A stretch of DNA of 64,000 bases from Proteus vulgaris (GCF_016239305.1 NZ_JAEHOQ010000019.1:24594-88593); one strand, 5' to 3'; positions 17,993-27,672 are shown, counted from the first letter of the stretch. Notes: a model not told the origin generated them from the letters alone. Numbers and translations are program-made.

Positions 17993-18445
17993 ATGAATGA
18001 TGTATCAGCAACCGGCTTGAGTATTGTTATTCAAGCACACAAAACTTTTCCGACCGGTATTCAAATAACAACGTTCGCTGATGATGCCGATCCATTAGAT
18101 TTACCTGCGGTCGATATTGCGCAAACCGGTATGGATATCAATGGCAATCTAGTCAGTTGGTCAGCGCCTACGCCTCAAACGGTAACGATTAACGTTTTAG
18201 CTGGTAGCGAAGAAGATGAAAACCTCGCTATCTTGCTGGATTCTAATACTGCTCGTCGCGGACAACGTCATGCAGGCGACATTATCACAATGGTTGCCTC
18301 ATACGGTGACGGTTCAACGACTACAGCGCGAAATGGAAAGATTACGAACGGTAGTCGCGGTAGTTCTGTTGCCAGTGCAGGACGCCACAAATCAAAACAA
18401 TACACTTTTGTATTCCAAGACTTCGACCGCACTCGTGCGCGTTAA
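17993..18445 (+). CDS. tail tube protein (phage_tube_2 / DUF3277 type)
   Basis: 150 residues, all-beta, with DPLDLPAVDIAQTGMDING near residues 31-49 and the end KSKQYTFVFQDFDRTRAR, like DUF3277 tube proteins. It would form the inner tube surrounded by the sheath. It lies ten bases after the sheath gene, and a short GC-rich hairpin follows the stop. Confidence 0.8.
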   Translation: MNDVSATGLSIVIQAHKTFPTGIQITTFADDADPLDLPAVDIAQTGMDINGNLVSWSAPTPQTVTINVLAGSEEDENLAILLDSNTARRGQRHAGDIITMVASYGDGSTTTARNGKITNGSRGSSVASAGRHKSKQYTFVFQDFDRTRAR

Positions 18446-18459
18446 TTTACGTTAATTCT

Positions 18460-18480
18460 AGGCGGTTTTTCCGCCTTTCT
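18460..18480 (+). terminator. short hairpin after the tail tube gene, weak terminator
   Basis: AGGCGG / CCGCCT stem with a five-T loop, followed by only three T then CTT. It may reduce transcription into the tail chaperone gene. Confidence 0.45.
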
Positions 18481-18494
18481 TATGGATATTAATC

Positions 18495-18953
18495 ATGTTG
18501 ATTAAACCGAAAGAAATTACGATCACAGATGCTGACCGTGAAGAGCATACTTTTATTATTAGCCGGCTACCGGCAACAATAGGGCGTGAAATTCTCGCTA
18601 AATACCCTTTATCAAATGCGCCCAAAATTGGTGATTATGAAGTCAGCAAAGAAGCCATGCTCAAAATGATGGCTTACGTTGCAGTAGAAAAAGAAGGGCA
18701 AGAAGTCTACTTAAAAACTAGCACTCTGATTGATAATCATGTGCCCGATGGAGAAGCATTGATCCGTCTTGAACTCGAAATGCTGAAGTATAACACCAGT
18801 TTTTTCGGCAAAGACGGGAGCCAAGGTTTCCTCCAATTCCTGCTCAACAAAATAACCGGTTCACTCCCGTCGATTATAAAAACGCTGATGGATTCTTTGC
18901 CGTCATCATCTCAGCCGGTTTCGCCACGCTCACAGAACTCAAAACGTCAATAG
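18495..18953 (+). CDS. tail assembly chaperone, with probable -1 frameshift extension to 19033
   Basis: 152 residues in the zero frame: a small domain starting IKPKEITITDADREEHTF, then helices, ending in a serine-rich tail. Immediately before the tape measure gene the -1 frame is open and protein-like to a stop at 19031-19033, encoding NADGFFAVIISAGF and later DLEEAFDLWEIAITNRYNE, with no independent start codon in a sensible place. This is the layout of lambda gpG/gpGT chaperones. A canonical slippery site T-TTT-TTC lies at 18800-18806, and a second possible A-AAA-ACG at 18878-18884. Both the short and the extended form would assist tail assembly on the tape measure. Confidence 0.75.
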   Translation: MLIKPKEITITDADREEHTFIISRLPATIGREILAKYPLSNAPKIGDYEVSKEAMLKMMAYVAVEKEGQEVYLKTSTLIDNHVPDGEALIRLELEMLKYNTSFFGKDGSQGFLQFLLNKITGSLPSIIKTLMDSLPSSSQPVSPRSQNSKRQ

Positions 18954-19039
18954 ATTTAGAAGAGGCGTTTGATTTGTGGGAGATCGCAATTACTAATCGC
19001 TATAACGAAGCGCTGGCTTCATCGAAAGGATAGTTAATC

Positions 19040-21565
19040 ATGTCGCTGTTAGATACGTTTGTACAAGTGTTTGAGTTTGATACTCAACAAGCTGATGATG
19101 CTTTTAATCGAGTCAGTAAATCGACAGATGACATTATTGCTGAGATGAAAAAAGCGCAACAATCGGCAACAATGGGAGCTGATGGGTTTACGCAATTTAT
19201 TCAAAATCTATCAGCTCAATTGACAGAGTTATCATCAAACTCAGTCGATATTAATGTTAATAGTGACACATCAGGAGTTGCTAATAACATCATTGCTGAA
19301 ATTGAACGCATTAAAGAAAGCGCAAACACAAACGCAGATGAAATAACTAATGTTATTCAAAGTGTTATTGATAATATTGGGAATATTCAATTAGATGATT
19401 CTCTTGATATAGATATCAATACAAGTGAAGCACAACAAAAAATAGCGTCGACGATAGAAGAGCTGAAAAGCTTAAAGGAAACAATTTTATCAACGGGTGA
19501 TAATGCCGATATTTCTTCAAATTTAATCGCTGAAATTGAAAGCATTCAAAATGGATTAAATAACACTGAAAATAAATTTAGTGGATTTATTCAAACAATT
19601 ATTTCTCAGATATCAAATATTCCGGATGGCGAAATTACTCTTGATCTTAATAGTAATGACATACCTGAAAAAATAACGTCCGTAACATCTAAAATTGATG
19701 AACTGAAATCATCAATGAGTTTGCTTGATATTCAACGTGATGAGCTATCACAAGGGATGAATGACAGCAATGTTTCATCTGATGCGTTAAATGCACAATA
19801 TCAACAGATGCAAGATGAATTACTGGCTTTGAATAATGAGTTAAGCACACTCACTAATGCAGAGAAAAAGAACAGGGAGGGAAAGAAAGCCATTGAGGCT
19901 ATTCTCACTGCATTAAATGCCGACTATACGCAGTTTATTGAAACAATGCGTACAAAAGGGATTAAAACCACTGGCGAGGAATCAAAGGCTCAAGATCACT
20001 TACAAAAAGAACTTTCAGAAACAGAGGCAAAGTATAAAGAAGCTGGAAGCTCTGTTGCAGGATTTGCGACAAAGGCGCTAGGTGCCGTTGGCATTGTCAT
20101 GAGTATTGGCAGTATTTTTGCCGAATCCGTTTCTCGTTCTCAAGAGATTGAAACGCTGGATAAGCTGGGTAAAAAAATCGGCGTTGCGACTGCAGACGTT
20201 GATGCGTTTTCTGGTGCAATGGCTGAATTAGGCGGTTCTAGAGAATCCGCACAGGCTGATTTATCCGCGATGGCCAATGCGTTTGGTAACACTAAAGACT
20301 CAATGGAAAAAGTGCTTCAGACAGCGGACAAAGTTCAAGGAATGAGCTTTGATAAAGCGAAGAAAACGTTGGAAGGTATGGGAGTATCGGACGATAAAAC
20401 CATTGAGTTAATGATGAAGGGGCGCAAAGAATTAGAGCGCACAATGGGTATTCAAAAAGAATATTCAGGAATTAGCAAAGAGAGTATTGAAAGTTCGATT
20501 AAATTCAATACAGCCATGTCTAAGTTTCAACAAACATCAGGTGTGTTAAAGAATTCCTTTCTAGAAATGGTGATCCCTGCTTTATCGAAGGGGTTAGATT
20601 GGTTAACTAAATTTATTTCCTTCTGCAAAGAGAATAAAAACTTATTGATAGGTTTTTTCTCTGCTGTTGGTTTGGCCGTAGCACTTTATTACGTTCCACC
20701 AATGATAGCTGCTGCATCAGCAACACTTGCAGCAACATGGCCTATTATCGCTATTATTGCCATTATTGCACTCTTAGCCGTAGCTTTTGCAATTGTTTAT
20801 GACGACATCATGAACTTTATCGACGGTAACGATTCGATGATTGGGCGTATTCTAGAAAAATACCCACGTTTAAAAATCGTTATTCTTGCATTGTGGGAAA
20901 CATTCAAAAAGCTATTTGAGTATCTAAAAGTCATTGTCGGTGTTGTGGCGGATATTGTTGTTGCCGGTTGGGATCTAATGGCATCAGGCTTAAAAGCTTA
21001 TGTTAAGTTTCTCATCAATTGTATTTCAGTGATTGCAGGGTGGGGGAAGTCCTTTGCGGGTGTTTTTACTGCGGTGACGGATGCCGTTGTGGGAGCCTTT
21101 GAATGGATGTGGGAGCAAGTTAAAAAAATCATTGGCTGGGTAAATACGGGGCTTGATGCAGTTAAAAATGGTTGGAAATCTGCTAAAGAGTTTTTCGGGT
21201 TCGGTGACGATGAAGAAATCACTGTCAATCAAAACGTAGAGCGAAAAGTCAATGATAATGGTGAGATTGAATATGCCATTCCTCAAGAAAAAAGCCAAAC
21301 GACACAACAGCCACCGGTTAGATACTCTATTGCTCAAGCCAATGCACAGTTAGATGCGATAGCCAACAATGCGATGAACCCTATCACGAGCCAAGCAATC
21401 AGTAATCGATCCAGTGTGAAGAATGAAAATAATCTGAGTATTGGGGAAATAAAAATTGAAACGCAAGCAACGGATGCCCAAGGTATTGCATCAGAAACAA
21501 AAGATGCATTGCAAGATCAACTAGCCGATTTCAATCAGCAAAACTCAACGGGAGTAGCAAAATGA
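19040..21565 (+). CDS. tail tape measure protein
   Basis: 841 residues. The first 330 residues are long helices with repeated hydrophilic heptads; a membrane-like stretch follows at about 545-580 (YYVPPMIAAASATLAATWP and an isoleucine-rich run), as in tape measure proteins that reach the inner membrane during DNA injection. Its length sets tail length. It is the largest phage gene in the window and sits between the chaperone and the baseplate genes, the standard position. Confidence 0.88.
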   Translation: MSLLDTFVQVFEFDTQQADDAFNRVSKSTDDIIAEMKKAQQSATMGADGFTQFIQNLSAQLTELSSNSVDINVNSDTSGVANNIIAEIERIKESANTNADEITNVIQSVIDNIGNIQLDDSLDIDINTSEAQQKIASTIEELKSLKETILSTGDNADISSNLIAEIESIQNGLNNTENKFSGFIQTIISQISNIPDGEITLDLNSNDIPEKITSVTSKIDELKSSMSLLDIQRDELSQGMNDSNVSSDALNAQYQQMQDELLALNNELSTLTNAEKKNREGKKAIEAILTALNADYTQFIETMRTKGIKTTGEESKAQDHLQKELSETEAKYKEAGSSVAGFATKALGAVGIVMSIGSIFAESVSRSQEIETLDKLGKKIGVATADVDAFSGAMAELGGSRESAQADLSAMANAFGNTKDSMEKVLQTADKVQGMSFDKAKKTLEGMGVSDDKTIELMMKGRKELERTMGIQKEYSGISKESIESSIKFNTAMSKFQQTSGVLKNSFLEMVIPALSKGLDWLTKFISFCKENKNLLIGFFSAVGLAVALYYVPPMIAAASATLAATWPIIAIIAIIALLAVAFAIVYDDIMNFIDGNDSMIGRILEKYPRLKIVILALWETFKKLFEYLKVIVGVVADIVVAGWDLMASGLKAYVKFLINCISVIAGWGKSFAGVFTAVTDAVVGAFEWMWEQVKKIIGWVNTGLDAVKNGWKSAKEFFGFGDDEEITVNQNVERKVNDNGEIEYAIPQEKSQTTQQPPVRYSIAQANAQLDAIANNAMNPITSQAISNRSSVKNENNLSIGEIKIETQATDAQGIASETKDALQDQLADFNQQNSTGVAK

Positions 21566-22089
21566 TAACAGAGGTTAAAATCTTTGATTTAGAGTCGTTT
21601 TCTACACTGTTTGATAGTGTTAATCCAATTCAAATCAACATCAGAGATGAGCATAAAGCGACACAGTTTCAAGTTGAAAGCGGTGAAACTCGTAGTGATC
21701 ATGTGATTATTAATCCCATCGAAATTGGCATGGATTTGGTGCTAACAGGGGAAATAAAAAACATCTTCTCATCGATGCAACAAGTTTTTGATGAACACAA
21801 ATTGGTCGGTATTCAAACCCGAGTTAAAACTTACCAGCCTATGTTATTAACAGGTTTTAATCATGATGAAATACCCGACATGATTGATGCAATAAAACTG
21901 TCACTACGGTTTGTTGAGTGGCGTACTGTTGAGCCTGAATATGGAGAACTACCGCCTCGAGCTACACAAAAACCGACTCAATCATCAACGGTAAATCGGG
22001 GGAATGTGCAAACAAAAGAGGCAGATGCTGAGACTAAGAAAAAAGGCTCTGTTGCAACACGTATTGCAGATGGTGATTGGAGCTTCTAA
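21562..22089 (+). CDS. baseplate protein, Dit-like / DUF6046-type
   Basis: 175 residues. A beta-rich domain with IQINIRDEHKATQFQVESGE near residues 22-41 and VIINPIEIGMDLVLTGE, then a helix (MIDAIKLSLRF) and a disordered tail. This resembles the distal tail proteins found directly after the tape measure in DUF3383-type myophages. It overlaps the tape measure gene by four bases and shares one base with the next gene. Confidence 0.72.
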   Translation: MITEVKIFDLESFSTLFDSVNPIQINIRDEHKATQFQVESGETRSDHVIINPIEIGMDLVLTGEIKNIFSSMQQVFDEHKLVGIQTRVKTYQPMLLTGFNHDEIPDMIDAIKLSLRFVEWRTVEPEYGELPPRATQKPTQSSTVNRGNVQTKEADAETKKKGSVATRIADGDWSF

Positions 22090-22406
22090 TGAAAACTATT
22101 CCTTTAAAATCTATACCAAACCAACGCTTATCCGTCAATTTAGACGGTGTTAATTGGACGCTAACAATAAAAGCCGGTCGCCATGCGATGTATCTCGATA
22201 TTGAACGAGAAAGTGAGGTTATTGCAATTGGTATGCGAGCTGTTGCAAACACTCCTATTATTCCTTATCGCTATCTAATTGATGGCACGAATTTAGCTTT
22301 TATAACAGAAAATGATGATCTGCCCTGGTATGAATCATTCGATAGAACACAATCATTAATTATTTGGAGTGATGATGGACTTACGACGAATACGAGTGGG
22401 GATTGA
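22089..22406 (+). CDS. baseplate plug protein
   Basis: 105 residues from the ATG at 22089, which overlaps the previous stop (TAATG); a TTG at 22077 is less likely. The beta-rich sequence, with IPLKSIPNQRLSVNLDGVNW at the start and RYLIDGTNLAFI near the end, fits the small baseplate plug family (Pam3 gp18-like). Position between the Dit-like and hub genes agrees. Confidence 0.7.
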   Translation: MKTIPLKSIPNQRLSVNLDGVNWTLTIKAGRHAMYLDIERESEVIAIGMRAVANTPIIPYRYLIDGTNLAFITENDDLPWYESFDRTQSLIIWSDDGLTTNTSGD

Positions 22407-23187
22407 AGTTGCGGAGCGACTGCAGTGGTATGAGGGATTGCGTATTAAAGCTAATGGCACTAAATATGCAAATCCTTTACAAAATGAATGCACGATTAGC
22501 ATCGATGGATTAAACGCCCACACGAGAGATTATCTCCTCACTGAAACAAGCCCTTATCATAAAAGCAAACAAACTCGTCGCCTCTACCTCGAGGTCGGTC
22601 GCGTCAATACGGGATTATTTCGTATCTTTACGGGGGATATTGTCAGTGCAGACATTGCCTCACCGCCAGATGTCACGCTCACTATTAAAGCCAAAACTAA
22701 TAATGCCAGTTCAGGTGATATTGTTTCTTCCAGTGGTGGGGCCATGCAGAAAATAAGCGAGATCGCATCGTCAGTAGCGAAAGACTGTAAAGTCAGACTA
22801 GATTTTCAAGCTACCGATAAGAATATTGCTAATTGGTATTTTTGCGGTTCAGCATTACAGCAAGTACAGCGACTGCAGGAAGCGGGAAACGTTAAGGCTT
22901 TTATTGATGATGATACGTTATTTGTAAAAGATGACGATAAAGCATTAAAAGGACGATTGCGTATTCTTAGCATGAAATCAGGCATGGTCGGTATACCCAA
23001 AGCCACCGAAAAAGGGCTATCTGTCACTTATTTGATTGACGGTGCCTCAGAACTAGGGGGCATGCTTCGACTCGAGAGTAAATTCAATTCTGCACTTAAT
23101 GGCGACTATATCATTGAACAACTGAAATTTGATGTTGAGTCACATGATGATCCTTTCTTTTATCAGGCTACCTGTAAACGAGCATAA
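22375..23187 (+). CDS. baseplate hub protein
   Basis: About 270 residues from the ATG at 22375, with TTTGGAG six bases upstream; GTG 22369 and ATG 22372 are alternatives. The first part, with ECTISIDGLNAHTRDYLLT and GLFRIFTGDI, resembles the N-terminal hub domain of Mu gp44/P2 gpD-like proteins, and the middle (NWYFCGSALQQVQRLQE) the second domain. It would form the hub on which the spike docks. It overlaps the plug gene by about 30 bases. Confidence 0.75.
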   Translation: MDLRRIRVGIEVAERLQWYEGLRIKANGTKYANPLQNECTISIDGLNAHTRDYLLTETSPYHKSKQTRRLYLEVGRVNTGLFRIFTGDIVSADIASPPDVTLTIKAKTNNASSGDIVSSSGGAMQKISEIASSVAKDCKVRLDFQATDKNIANWYFCGSALQQVQRLQEAGNVKAFIDDDTLFVKDDDKALKGRLRILSMKSGMVGIPKATEKGLSVTYLIDGASELGGMLRLESKFNSALNGDYIIEQLKFDVESHDDPFFYQATCKRA

Positions 23188-23189
23188 GC

Positions 23190-23882
23190 ATGAATAAACC
23201 CAATACAGATATTGCTAGCGATGGTTCGCTGGCAGGTGCGCTCTCGTCTGCTTTTCGTAACCTGATGATGAATACAGAGGACATGCTCCCTGCAACAGTG
23301 GTCAGTTATGACGATAAAACCAATCGTGCTGTTATCAAACCACTGGTGATGATGGTAACAACGGAAGGGGGAACGGTCGGGCGAGCACCGTTGGCCAACA
23401 TTCCTGTTTTTAGATTTGGGGGAGGCGGTTTCTTTATTCGCGCACCGATTAAGCCCGGTGATTTTGGCTGGATAAAAGCCAATGACAGAGATATTAGCCT
23501 TATTTTTCAACGTGGTGGTTTGGAGGATCAACCCAATACTGCGCGTCTCCATTCATTTAGTGATGCGATGTTTTTCCCTGACACAATTAAGGGATGGGTG
23601 ATTGATGGAAAGAACATTGATGCTTTGGTGATCCAGTCAATGGATGGTTCGGTTTGTCTCTCTCTGCATAACGATAAAGTGGTGCTAGAAACGCCAAAGT
23701 ATGAAGTCAATGCCCCTGAAACGATATTTACCGGCAATGTCACAGTGAACGGTAATTACGCGGTAAATGGTAATAGCGATTCACAAGGGGGAACCATGCG
23801 ACATAACGGGAAAGATATTGGTTCTACACACCAACATAGTGGTGTTGAAACCGGCCGAGGGAATACAGGAGAGCCTCTATGA
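23190..23882 (+). CDS. baseplate spike protein (gpV / phi92 gp138-like)
   Basis: 230 residues. The N-terminal half is an OB-fold (LPATVVSYDDKTNRAVIKP, then GDFGWIKANDRD) of the Gp138_N type. The C-terminus is a beta-helix repeat (ETIFTGNVTVNGNYAVNGN) ending in a tip with STHQHSG, an HxH motif that coordinates iron in P2- and phi92-type spikes. The trimer pierces the outer membrane. It begins two bases after the hub gene and overlaps the gp25-like gene by four. Confidence 0.85.
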   Translation: MNKPNTDIASDGSLAGALSSAFRNLMMNTEDMLPATVVSYDDKTNRAVIKPLVMMVTTEGGTVGRAPLANIPVFRFGGGGFFIRAPIKPGDFGWIKANDRDISLIFQRGGLEDQPNTARLHSFSDAMFFPDTIKGWVIDGKNIDALVIQSMDGSVCLSLHNDKVVLETPKYEVNAPETIFTGNVTVNGNYAVNGNSDSQGGTMRHNGKDIGSTHQHSGVETGRGNTGEPL

Positions 23883-24223
23883 GAACCTTTTCAATTGATA
23901 AAAATAATGATCTCTTTATTGGCCCTGATGGAAATCTACAATTTAGCGAAAAAGATGAAGCGGTTAAAAAACTTTGCCAGCATTTTGCCAAGGCTGTGCG
24001 TGGTGAAATGTTACATAAAAAAGATAAAGGTATCCCTTTCTGGCCAACGACATTTGGTCGCCAAGCGGATGTTCCGATGTTTGAAACCGCATTTAGACAA
24101 CGTATGAGCGAAATTGAGGAGGTGGTTGAAGTGACTCATTTTAGCGCCACAGTGGAAAACGGTGAATTGAAGTATCAGGCAACAATTCGCACGATATACG
24201 GAGGGTTTACATTGAATGGCTGA
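23879..24223 (+). CDS. baseplate wedge protein, gp25/gpW-like
   Basis: 114 residues. The fold pattern (LQFSEKDEAVKKLCQHF, then GIPFWPTTFGR and VEVTHFSATVENGEL) is that of the gp25-like baseplate wedge family, which links the sheath to the baseplate. Overlaps of four and eight bases with its neighbours suggest translational coupling. Confidence 0.8.
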   Translation: MRTFSIDKNNDLFIGPDGNLQFSEKDEAVKKLCQHFAKAVRGEMLHKKDKGIPFWPTTFGRQADVPMFETAFRQRMSEIEEVVEVTHFSATVENGELKYQATIRTIYGGFTLNG

Positions 24224-25403
24224 TTATCGTTATATCAATAATAAAGGCGTTATTCTTCCAGACACGGCCACAATACGTGATGAAGTTGAAAGCGAGTTTC
24301 GTGCGGTATTTGGTCAATCGATTAACCTTGCCCCTGAAACACCACAAGGTGTATTGGCGACGATGGAAGTCGAAAATCGTGATGCGATGGTACGGAATAA
24401 TGCCGAGTTAGCAAATCAAATAAACCCTGATATTGCTGGTGGTGTTTTTCTTGATGCAATATGGGCGCTAATGGGTGGCCAGCGCATTAATGCCACTCAC
24501 TCTTATCTTTCCAGCGTTGAATTTAGTGGCGTACCCGGCACGATTATTCCCAAAGGCTCATTAGCATCCAGTGTTGCCGGTGCTATCTTCGAAACAGTTT
24601 CACCCTTGATTATTGATAATACAGGTAAAGCAACAGGGGATATGAGGGCAGTTGAATATGGCCCTATTGAATGCGGTGCTGGCCAACTTAATTCGGTTGC
24701 CAGTTCAGTATTAGGTTGGGAAAAAGTCAATAATCCCACTCATGCTGTTGTTGGCCGTTATGCTGAATCTGATATCAAAGCAAGGCGACGACGTAAGCAA
24801 ACACTGGCTAAAAATACCGTCAGTGTTGCGGAAGCGATCACCTCTTCACTGTATGAGCTAGAGGGTGTTAACTCACTTTCTTTTCGAGAGAACTACACCG
24901 ATGCGGTGCTCACTATTGATGGTGTCTCTCTGTTACCTCACAGTATTTACGTTTGTGTGGAAGGGGGCGATAGTAACGAAATTGCTAAATCATTACTTAG
25001 AACCAAAACCATTGGATCGGCTTTTAATGGTGAGATTGAAATCGGTGTTGTAGAGCCGGTGAGTGGGCAAGAATATAAAGTGAAATTTTCACGCCCTAAA
25101 GAGATCACCATTTTTTGTCGAGTGACAGTTAAAAAATCAGCTGTTGATGCGCAGACTATTATCCCTAGTGCCATAGAACAATGGACACGCGGAGAGCTGG
25201 ACGGCGATAACGGTTTGATTGTTGGACGTGAAGTATCGCCTTTTGAGATAGCTTCAGCGGTAAATACTGTTGAGTCTCGTTTATTTGTGACTAAAGTTGA
25301 ATTGTCACTGGATGGGAAAGTGTGGAATGTTGCGTTAATTCCGATTGCGATTAATCAAATTGCCCGATTACCAAAAGGGGCGGTGCAAGTGGTGATTGTA
25401 TGA
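24216..25403 (+). CDS. baseplate J / gp47 family protein
   Basis: 395 residues. The N-terminus (NNKGVILPDTATIRDEV, INLAPETPQGVL), a central domain (FSGVPGTIIPKGS) and the helical region DIKARRRRKQTLAKNT are all standard for baseplate J proteins, the main component of the wedge. It overlaps the gp25-like gene by eight bases and the DUF2612 gene by four. Confidence 0.88.
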   Translation: MADYRYINNKGVILPDTATIRDEVESEFRAVFGQSINLAPETPQGVLATMEVENRDAMVRNNAELANQINPDIAGGVFLDAIWALMGGQRINATHSYLSSVEFSGVPGTIIPKGSLASSVAGAIFETVSPLIIDNTGKATGDMRAVEYGPIECGAGQLNSVASSVLGWEKVNNPTHAVVGRYAESDIKARRRRKQTLAKNTVSVAEAITSSLYELEGVNSLSFRENYTDAVLTIDGVSLLPHSIYVCVEGGDSNEIAKSLLRTKTIGSAFNGEIEIGVVEPVSGQEYKVKFSRPKEITIFCRVTVKKSAVDAQTIIPSAIEQWTRGELDGDNGLIVGREVSPFEIASAVNTVESRLFVTKVELSLDGKVWNVALIPIAINQIARLPKGAVQVVIV

Positions 25404-26056
25404 ACGTTCAACAATTTGAGTTTCATTCAGACCTATTAAAAGCGATCCTTTGGCAGTATGAAGATGCCGAAAATTTAAAGAAACTCGCTAGTTTTAAAGC
25501 CTCTCATTTTGAAAAGTCGATGGTGTCATTTTGGCACAACTGGTACCGAGATGTGTTTAATATCGATACGGCGAATGACTTTGGGCTTTCAATCTGGTCA
25601 CGCATTCTGGATGTGCCGTTAGGCATTGATATTCCACCCAGTGATAAAAATAAAATTGGGTTTGGTTTTGGTAAAAAGAAGGCCAATTTTAAAGCCAATT
25701 TCAGACGCAATGCGGATTATACATTGTCACTGACCGTTGAACAGAAACGCATGTTAGTGCGGATGCGTTATTTTAATCTGACACAAAGTCCTACGGTCAC
25801 CAATATTAATGAGTTTTTAAAACGCTTCTTTTGGCGTGATGACAGCAAAGTTTTTGTCCTTGACCCGTTGGACATGACTTACATGTATTACGTTTTCAAC
25901 TTCAATCCCGACGAACGCTTACGTGTTCTTCTCGAAAACTTCGACTTAATGCCTCGCCCTTCAGGTGTGGGTGTCAAATATCGCATTGTGACTAAAAAAG
26001 CCTTTGGCGTTGGTCAACACCGTAAAAACTTCTTAGGTAGTAACTTCGGAGCATAA
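25400..26056 (+). CDS. baseplate wedge / fibre adaptor, DUF2612
   Basis: 218 residues. LLKAILWQYEDAENL at the start, then LSIWSRILDVPLG and a central LTVEQKRMLVRMRYFNLT, are typical of DUF2612 proteins, which occur between baseplate J and the tail fibre in this phage group, equivalent to Mu gp48/P2 gpI. The C-terminus ends in a basic tail. The tail fibre gene begins six bases later. Confidence 0.82.
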   Translation: MNVQQFEFHSDLLKAILWQYEDAENLKKLASFKASHFEKSMVSFWHNWYRDVFNIDTANDFGLSIWSRILDVPLGIDIPPSDKNKIGFGFGKKKANFKANFRRNADYTLSLTVEQKRMLVRMRYFNLTQSPTVTNINEFLKRFFWRDDSKVFVLDPLDMTYMYYVFNFNPDERLRVLLENFDLMPRPSGVGVKYRIVTKKAFGVGQHRKNFLGSNFGA

Positions 26057-26061
26057 TTCCT

Positions 26062-27600
26062 ATGACAACTATTTTTAAAACCCCCTTTGCAACACAAGGG
26101 GATAAGGCTTCTATACCCGTAGAAATCCAACCAGACGGCTCTGTGTCTTATACACAAGGCTATGGTTACGATTATGAACGCGATCAAGTCACAGACCCTG
26201 CTGCAAAAGATATCGAACGTGAAAAAATGAATGGGATATTTCACGATATCACAGAAGCAATTGGCGAAATTCAATCTTTTGGTTTTCCAAAATGGGCTGA
26301 AGCCGGTAAGCCATATGCGATACGCGCTATTGTGTATCATAAAAATAAAGTCTGGCAGTCAAAGATTGAGAATAACAATATCGAACCGGTTGCTGGTAAT
26401 GCATGGGCAGAGTTAAAAGCGGATGCCACGGCAAGCGATGTGGGAGCATATTCAAAAGGGGAGTCCGATAAACGCTTTCAACCACTAGGCAATTACACAC
26501 CATCCGGTTATAGCTACTCAAAGGCAGAAACCGACACCAAATATCAGCCAAAGGGTAATTATGCTCCTGCAGGTAACTATGCGACAGCAGGAAGTAGCTA
26601 TACGAAAGCAGAAAGTGATGGCCGTTATCAAGCAAAAGGGAGTTACCAACCGTCAGGCGATTATGCGACAAATTCGGCACTAAATAGCGGACTTAATAAT
26701 AAATTTGATAAAAGTAATGTAACTCAAAGTACAGGAACATCCACCGTTCATGTGATGAGCCAAAAGGCTTCTACGGATGCTTTTCAGCCTAAAGGAAGTT
26801 ATCAACCAGCTGGCAATTATGCATTAGCTGGCGCGTCATATACGAAAGCAGAATCCGACGGTAAATATCAGCCCAAGGGAAGCTATGCGATAGCAGGAAG
26901 TAGCTATACGAAAGCAGAAAGTGATGGCCGTTATCAAGCAAAAGGAAGTTACCAGCCGTCAGGTGATTACGCGACCAACACGGCGCTAAACAGTGGGCTT
27001 AATAATAAATTTGATAAAAGTAATGTAACTCAAAGTACAGGAACATCCACCGTTCATGTGATGAGCCAAAAGGCTTCTACGGATGCTTTTCAGCCTAAAG
27101 GAAGTTATCAACCAGCTGGTAATTATGCATTAGCTGGTGCGTCATATACGAAAGCAGAATCCGACGGCAAGTATCAACCGAAAGGGAGTTATCAAGCCTC
27201 TGGCTACAGCTATTCAAAATCGGAATCGGATGGTAAGTATCAACCAAAAGGTAACTATGCGCTCGCCGGTAGTAGCTATACTAAAAATGAATCTGATAAT
27301 CGATATGACCGCAAAGGCACAGGGCGTCAATGGCGAAAAGTCGGGGATTTTAATGGTGCATCTGCAGTAACAGAGATTACATTAAGCGAAAATATATTAG
27401 GTAAGTATGTTTATGTTCAAAGGAATGGAAGTGGTGATACATACACTGGTTTTCTTGTTCCCCCGTTAGCAAATATTAAGATTGCAGTATCTGTTCATGC
27501 GGCTGCTTTTTGGGAATTTCAAGTATCTAGTGATGGGAAAAAGCTAAAGATGACTGATAGTACATATGGTTCAGCAAAAGGAGTGTATGTATTAGATTGA
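26062..27600 (+). CDS. tail fibre protein with repeated shaft
   Basis: 512 residues. The N-terminal 115 residues are the baseplate-attachment part. The shaft, about 120-420, is built from short repeats of the type SYTKAESDGKYQPKGSY and alanine/glycine/tyrosine turns (PAGNYALAG), as in phage fibre shafts. Residues 417 to the end (from DRKGTGRQW) are a unique, beta-rich tip likely to bind the receptor. A 306-base segment of the shaft is tandemly duplicated. No fibre-assembly chaperone gene follows, unusual for this kind of fibre; the next intact gene is a tRNA. Confidence 0.8.
   Translation: MTTIFKTPFATQGDKASIPVEIQPDGSVSYTQGYGYDYERDQVTDPAAKDIEREKMNGIFHDITEAIGEIQSFGFPKWAEAGKPYAIRAIVYHKNKVWQSKIENNNIEPVAGNAWAELKADATASDVGAYSKGESDKRFQPLGNYTPSGYSYSKAETDTKYQPKGNYAPAGNYATAGSSYTKAESDGRYQAKGSYQPSGDYATNSALNSGLNNKFDKSNVTQSTGTSTVHVMSQKASTDAFQPKGSYQPAGNYALAGASYTKAESDGKYQPKGSYAIAGSSYTKAESDGRYQAKGSYQPSGDYATNTALNSGLNNKFDKSNVTQSTGTSTVHVMSQKASTDAFQPKGSYQPAGNYALAGASYTKAESDGKYQPKGSYQASGYSYSKSESDGKYQPKGNYALAGSSYTKNESDNRYDRKGTGRQWRKVGDFNGASAVTEITLSENILGKYVYVQRNGSGDTYTGFLVPPLANIKIAVSVHAAAFWEFQVSSDGKKLKMTDSTYGSAKGVYVLD
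26580..27191 (+). repeat. tandem 306-base duplication in the tail fibre shaft
   Basis: The segments starting at about 26580 and 26886 are near-identical for about 306 bases (102 codons), including a long perfect block from AATAATAAATTTG at 26695 and 27001. They differ at a few silent positions, so the duplication is recent but not brand new. Confidence 0.85.
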
Positions 27601-27672
27601 TAGTTGCATATGCTTATTTCACGATCTACTTTTGTTTTACACGGACACCAACATCGTGCCCGTTATTGATAA

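Noticed and set aside
26580..27191. CRISPR or mobile element in the repeated tail fibre segment
   Set aside because: The repeats are in-frame protein shaft repeats without spacers or flanking target duplications.
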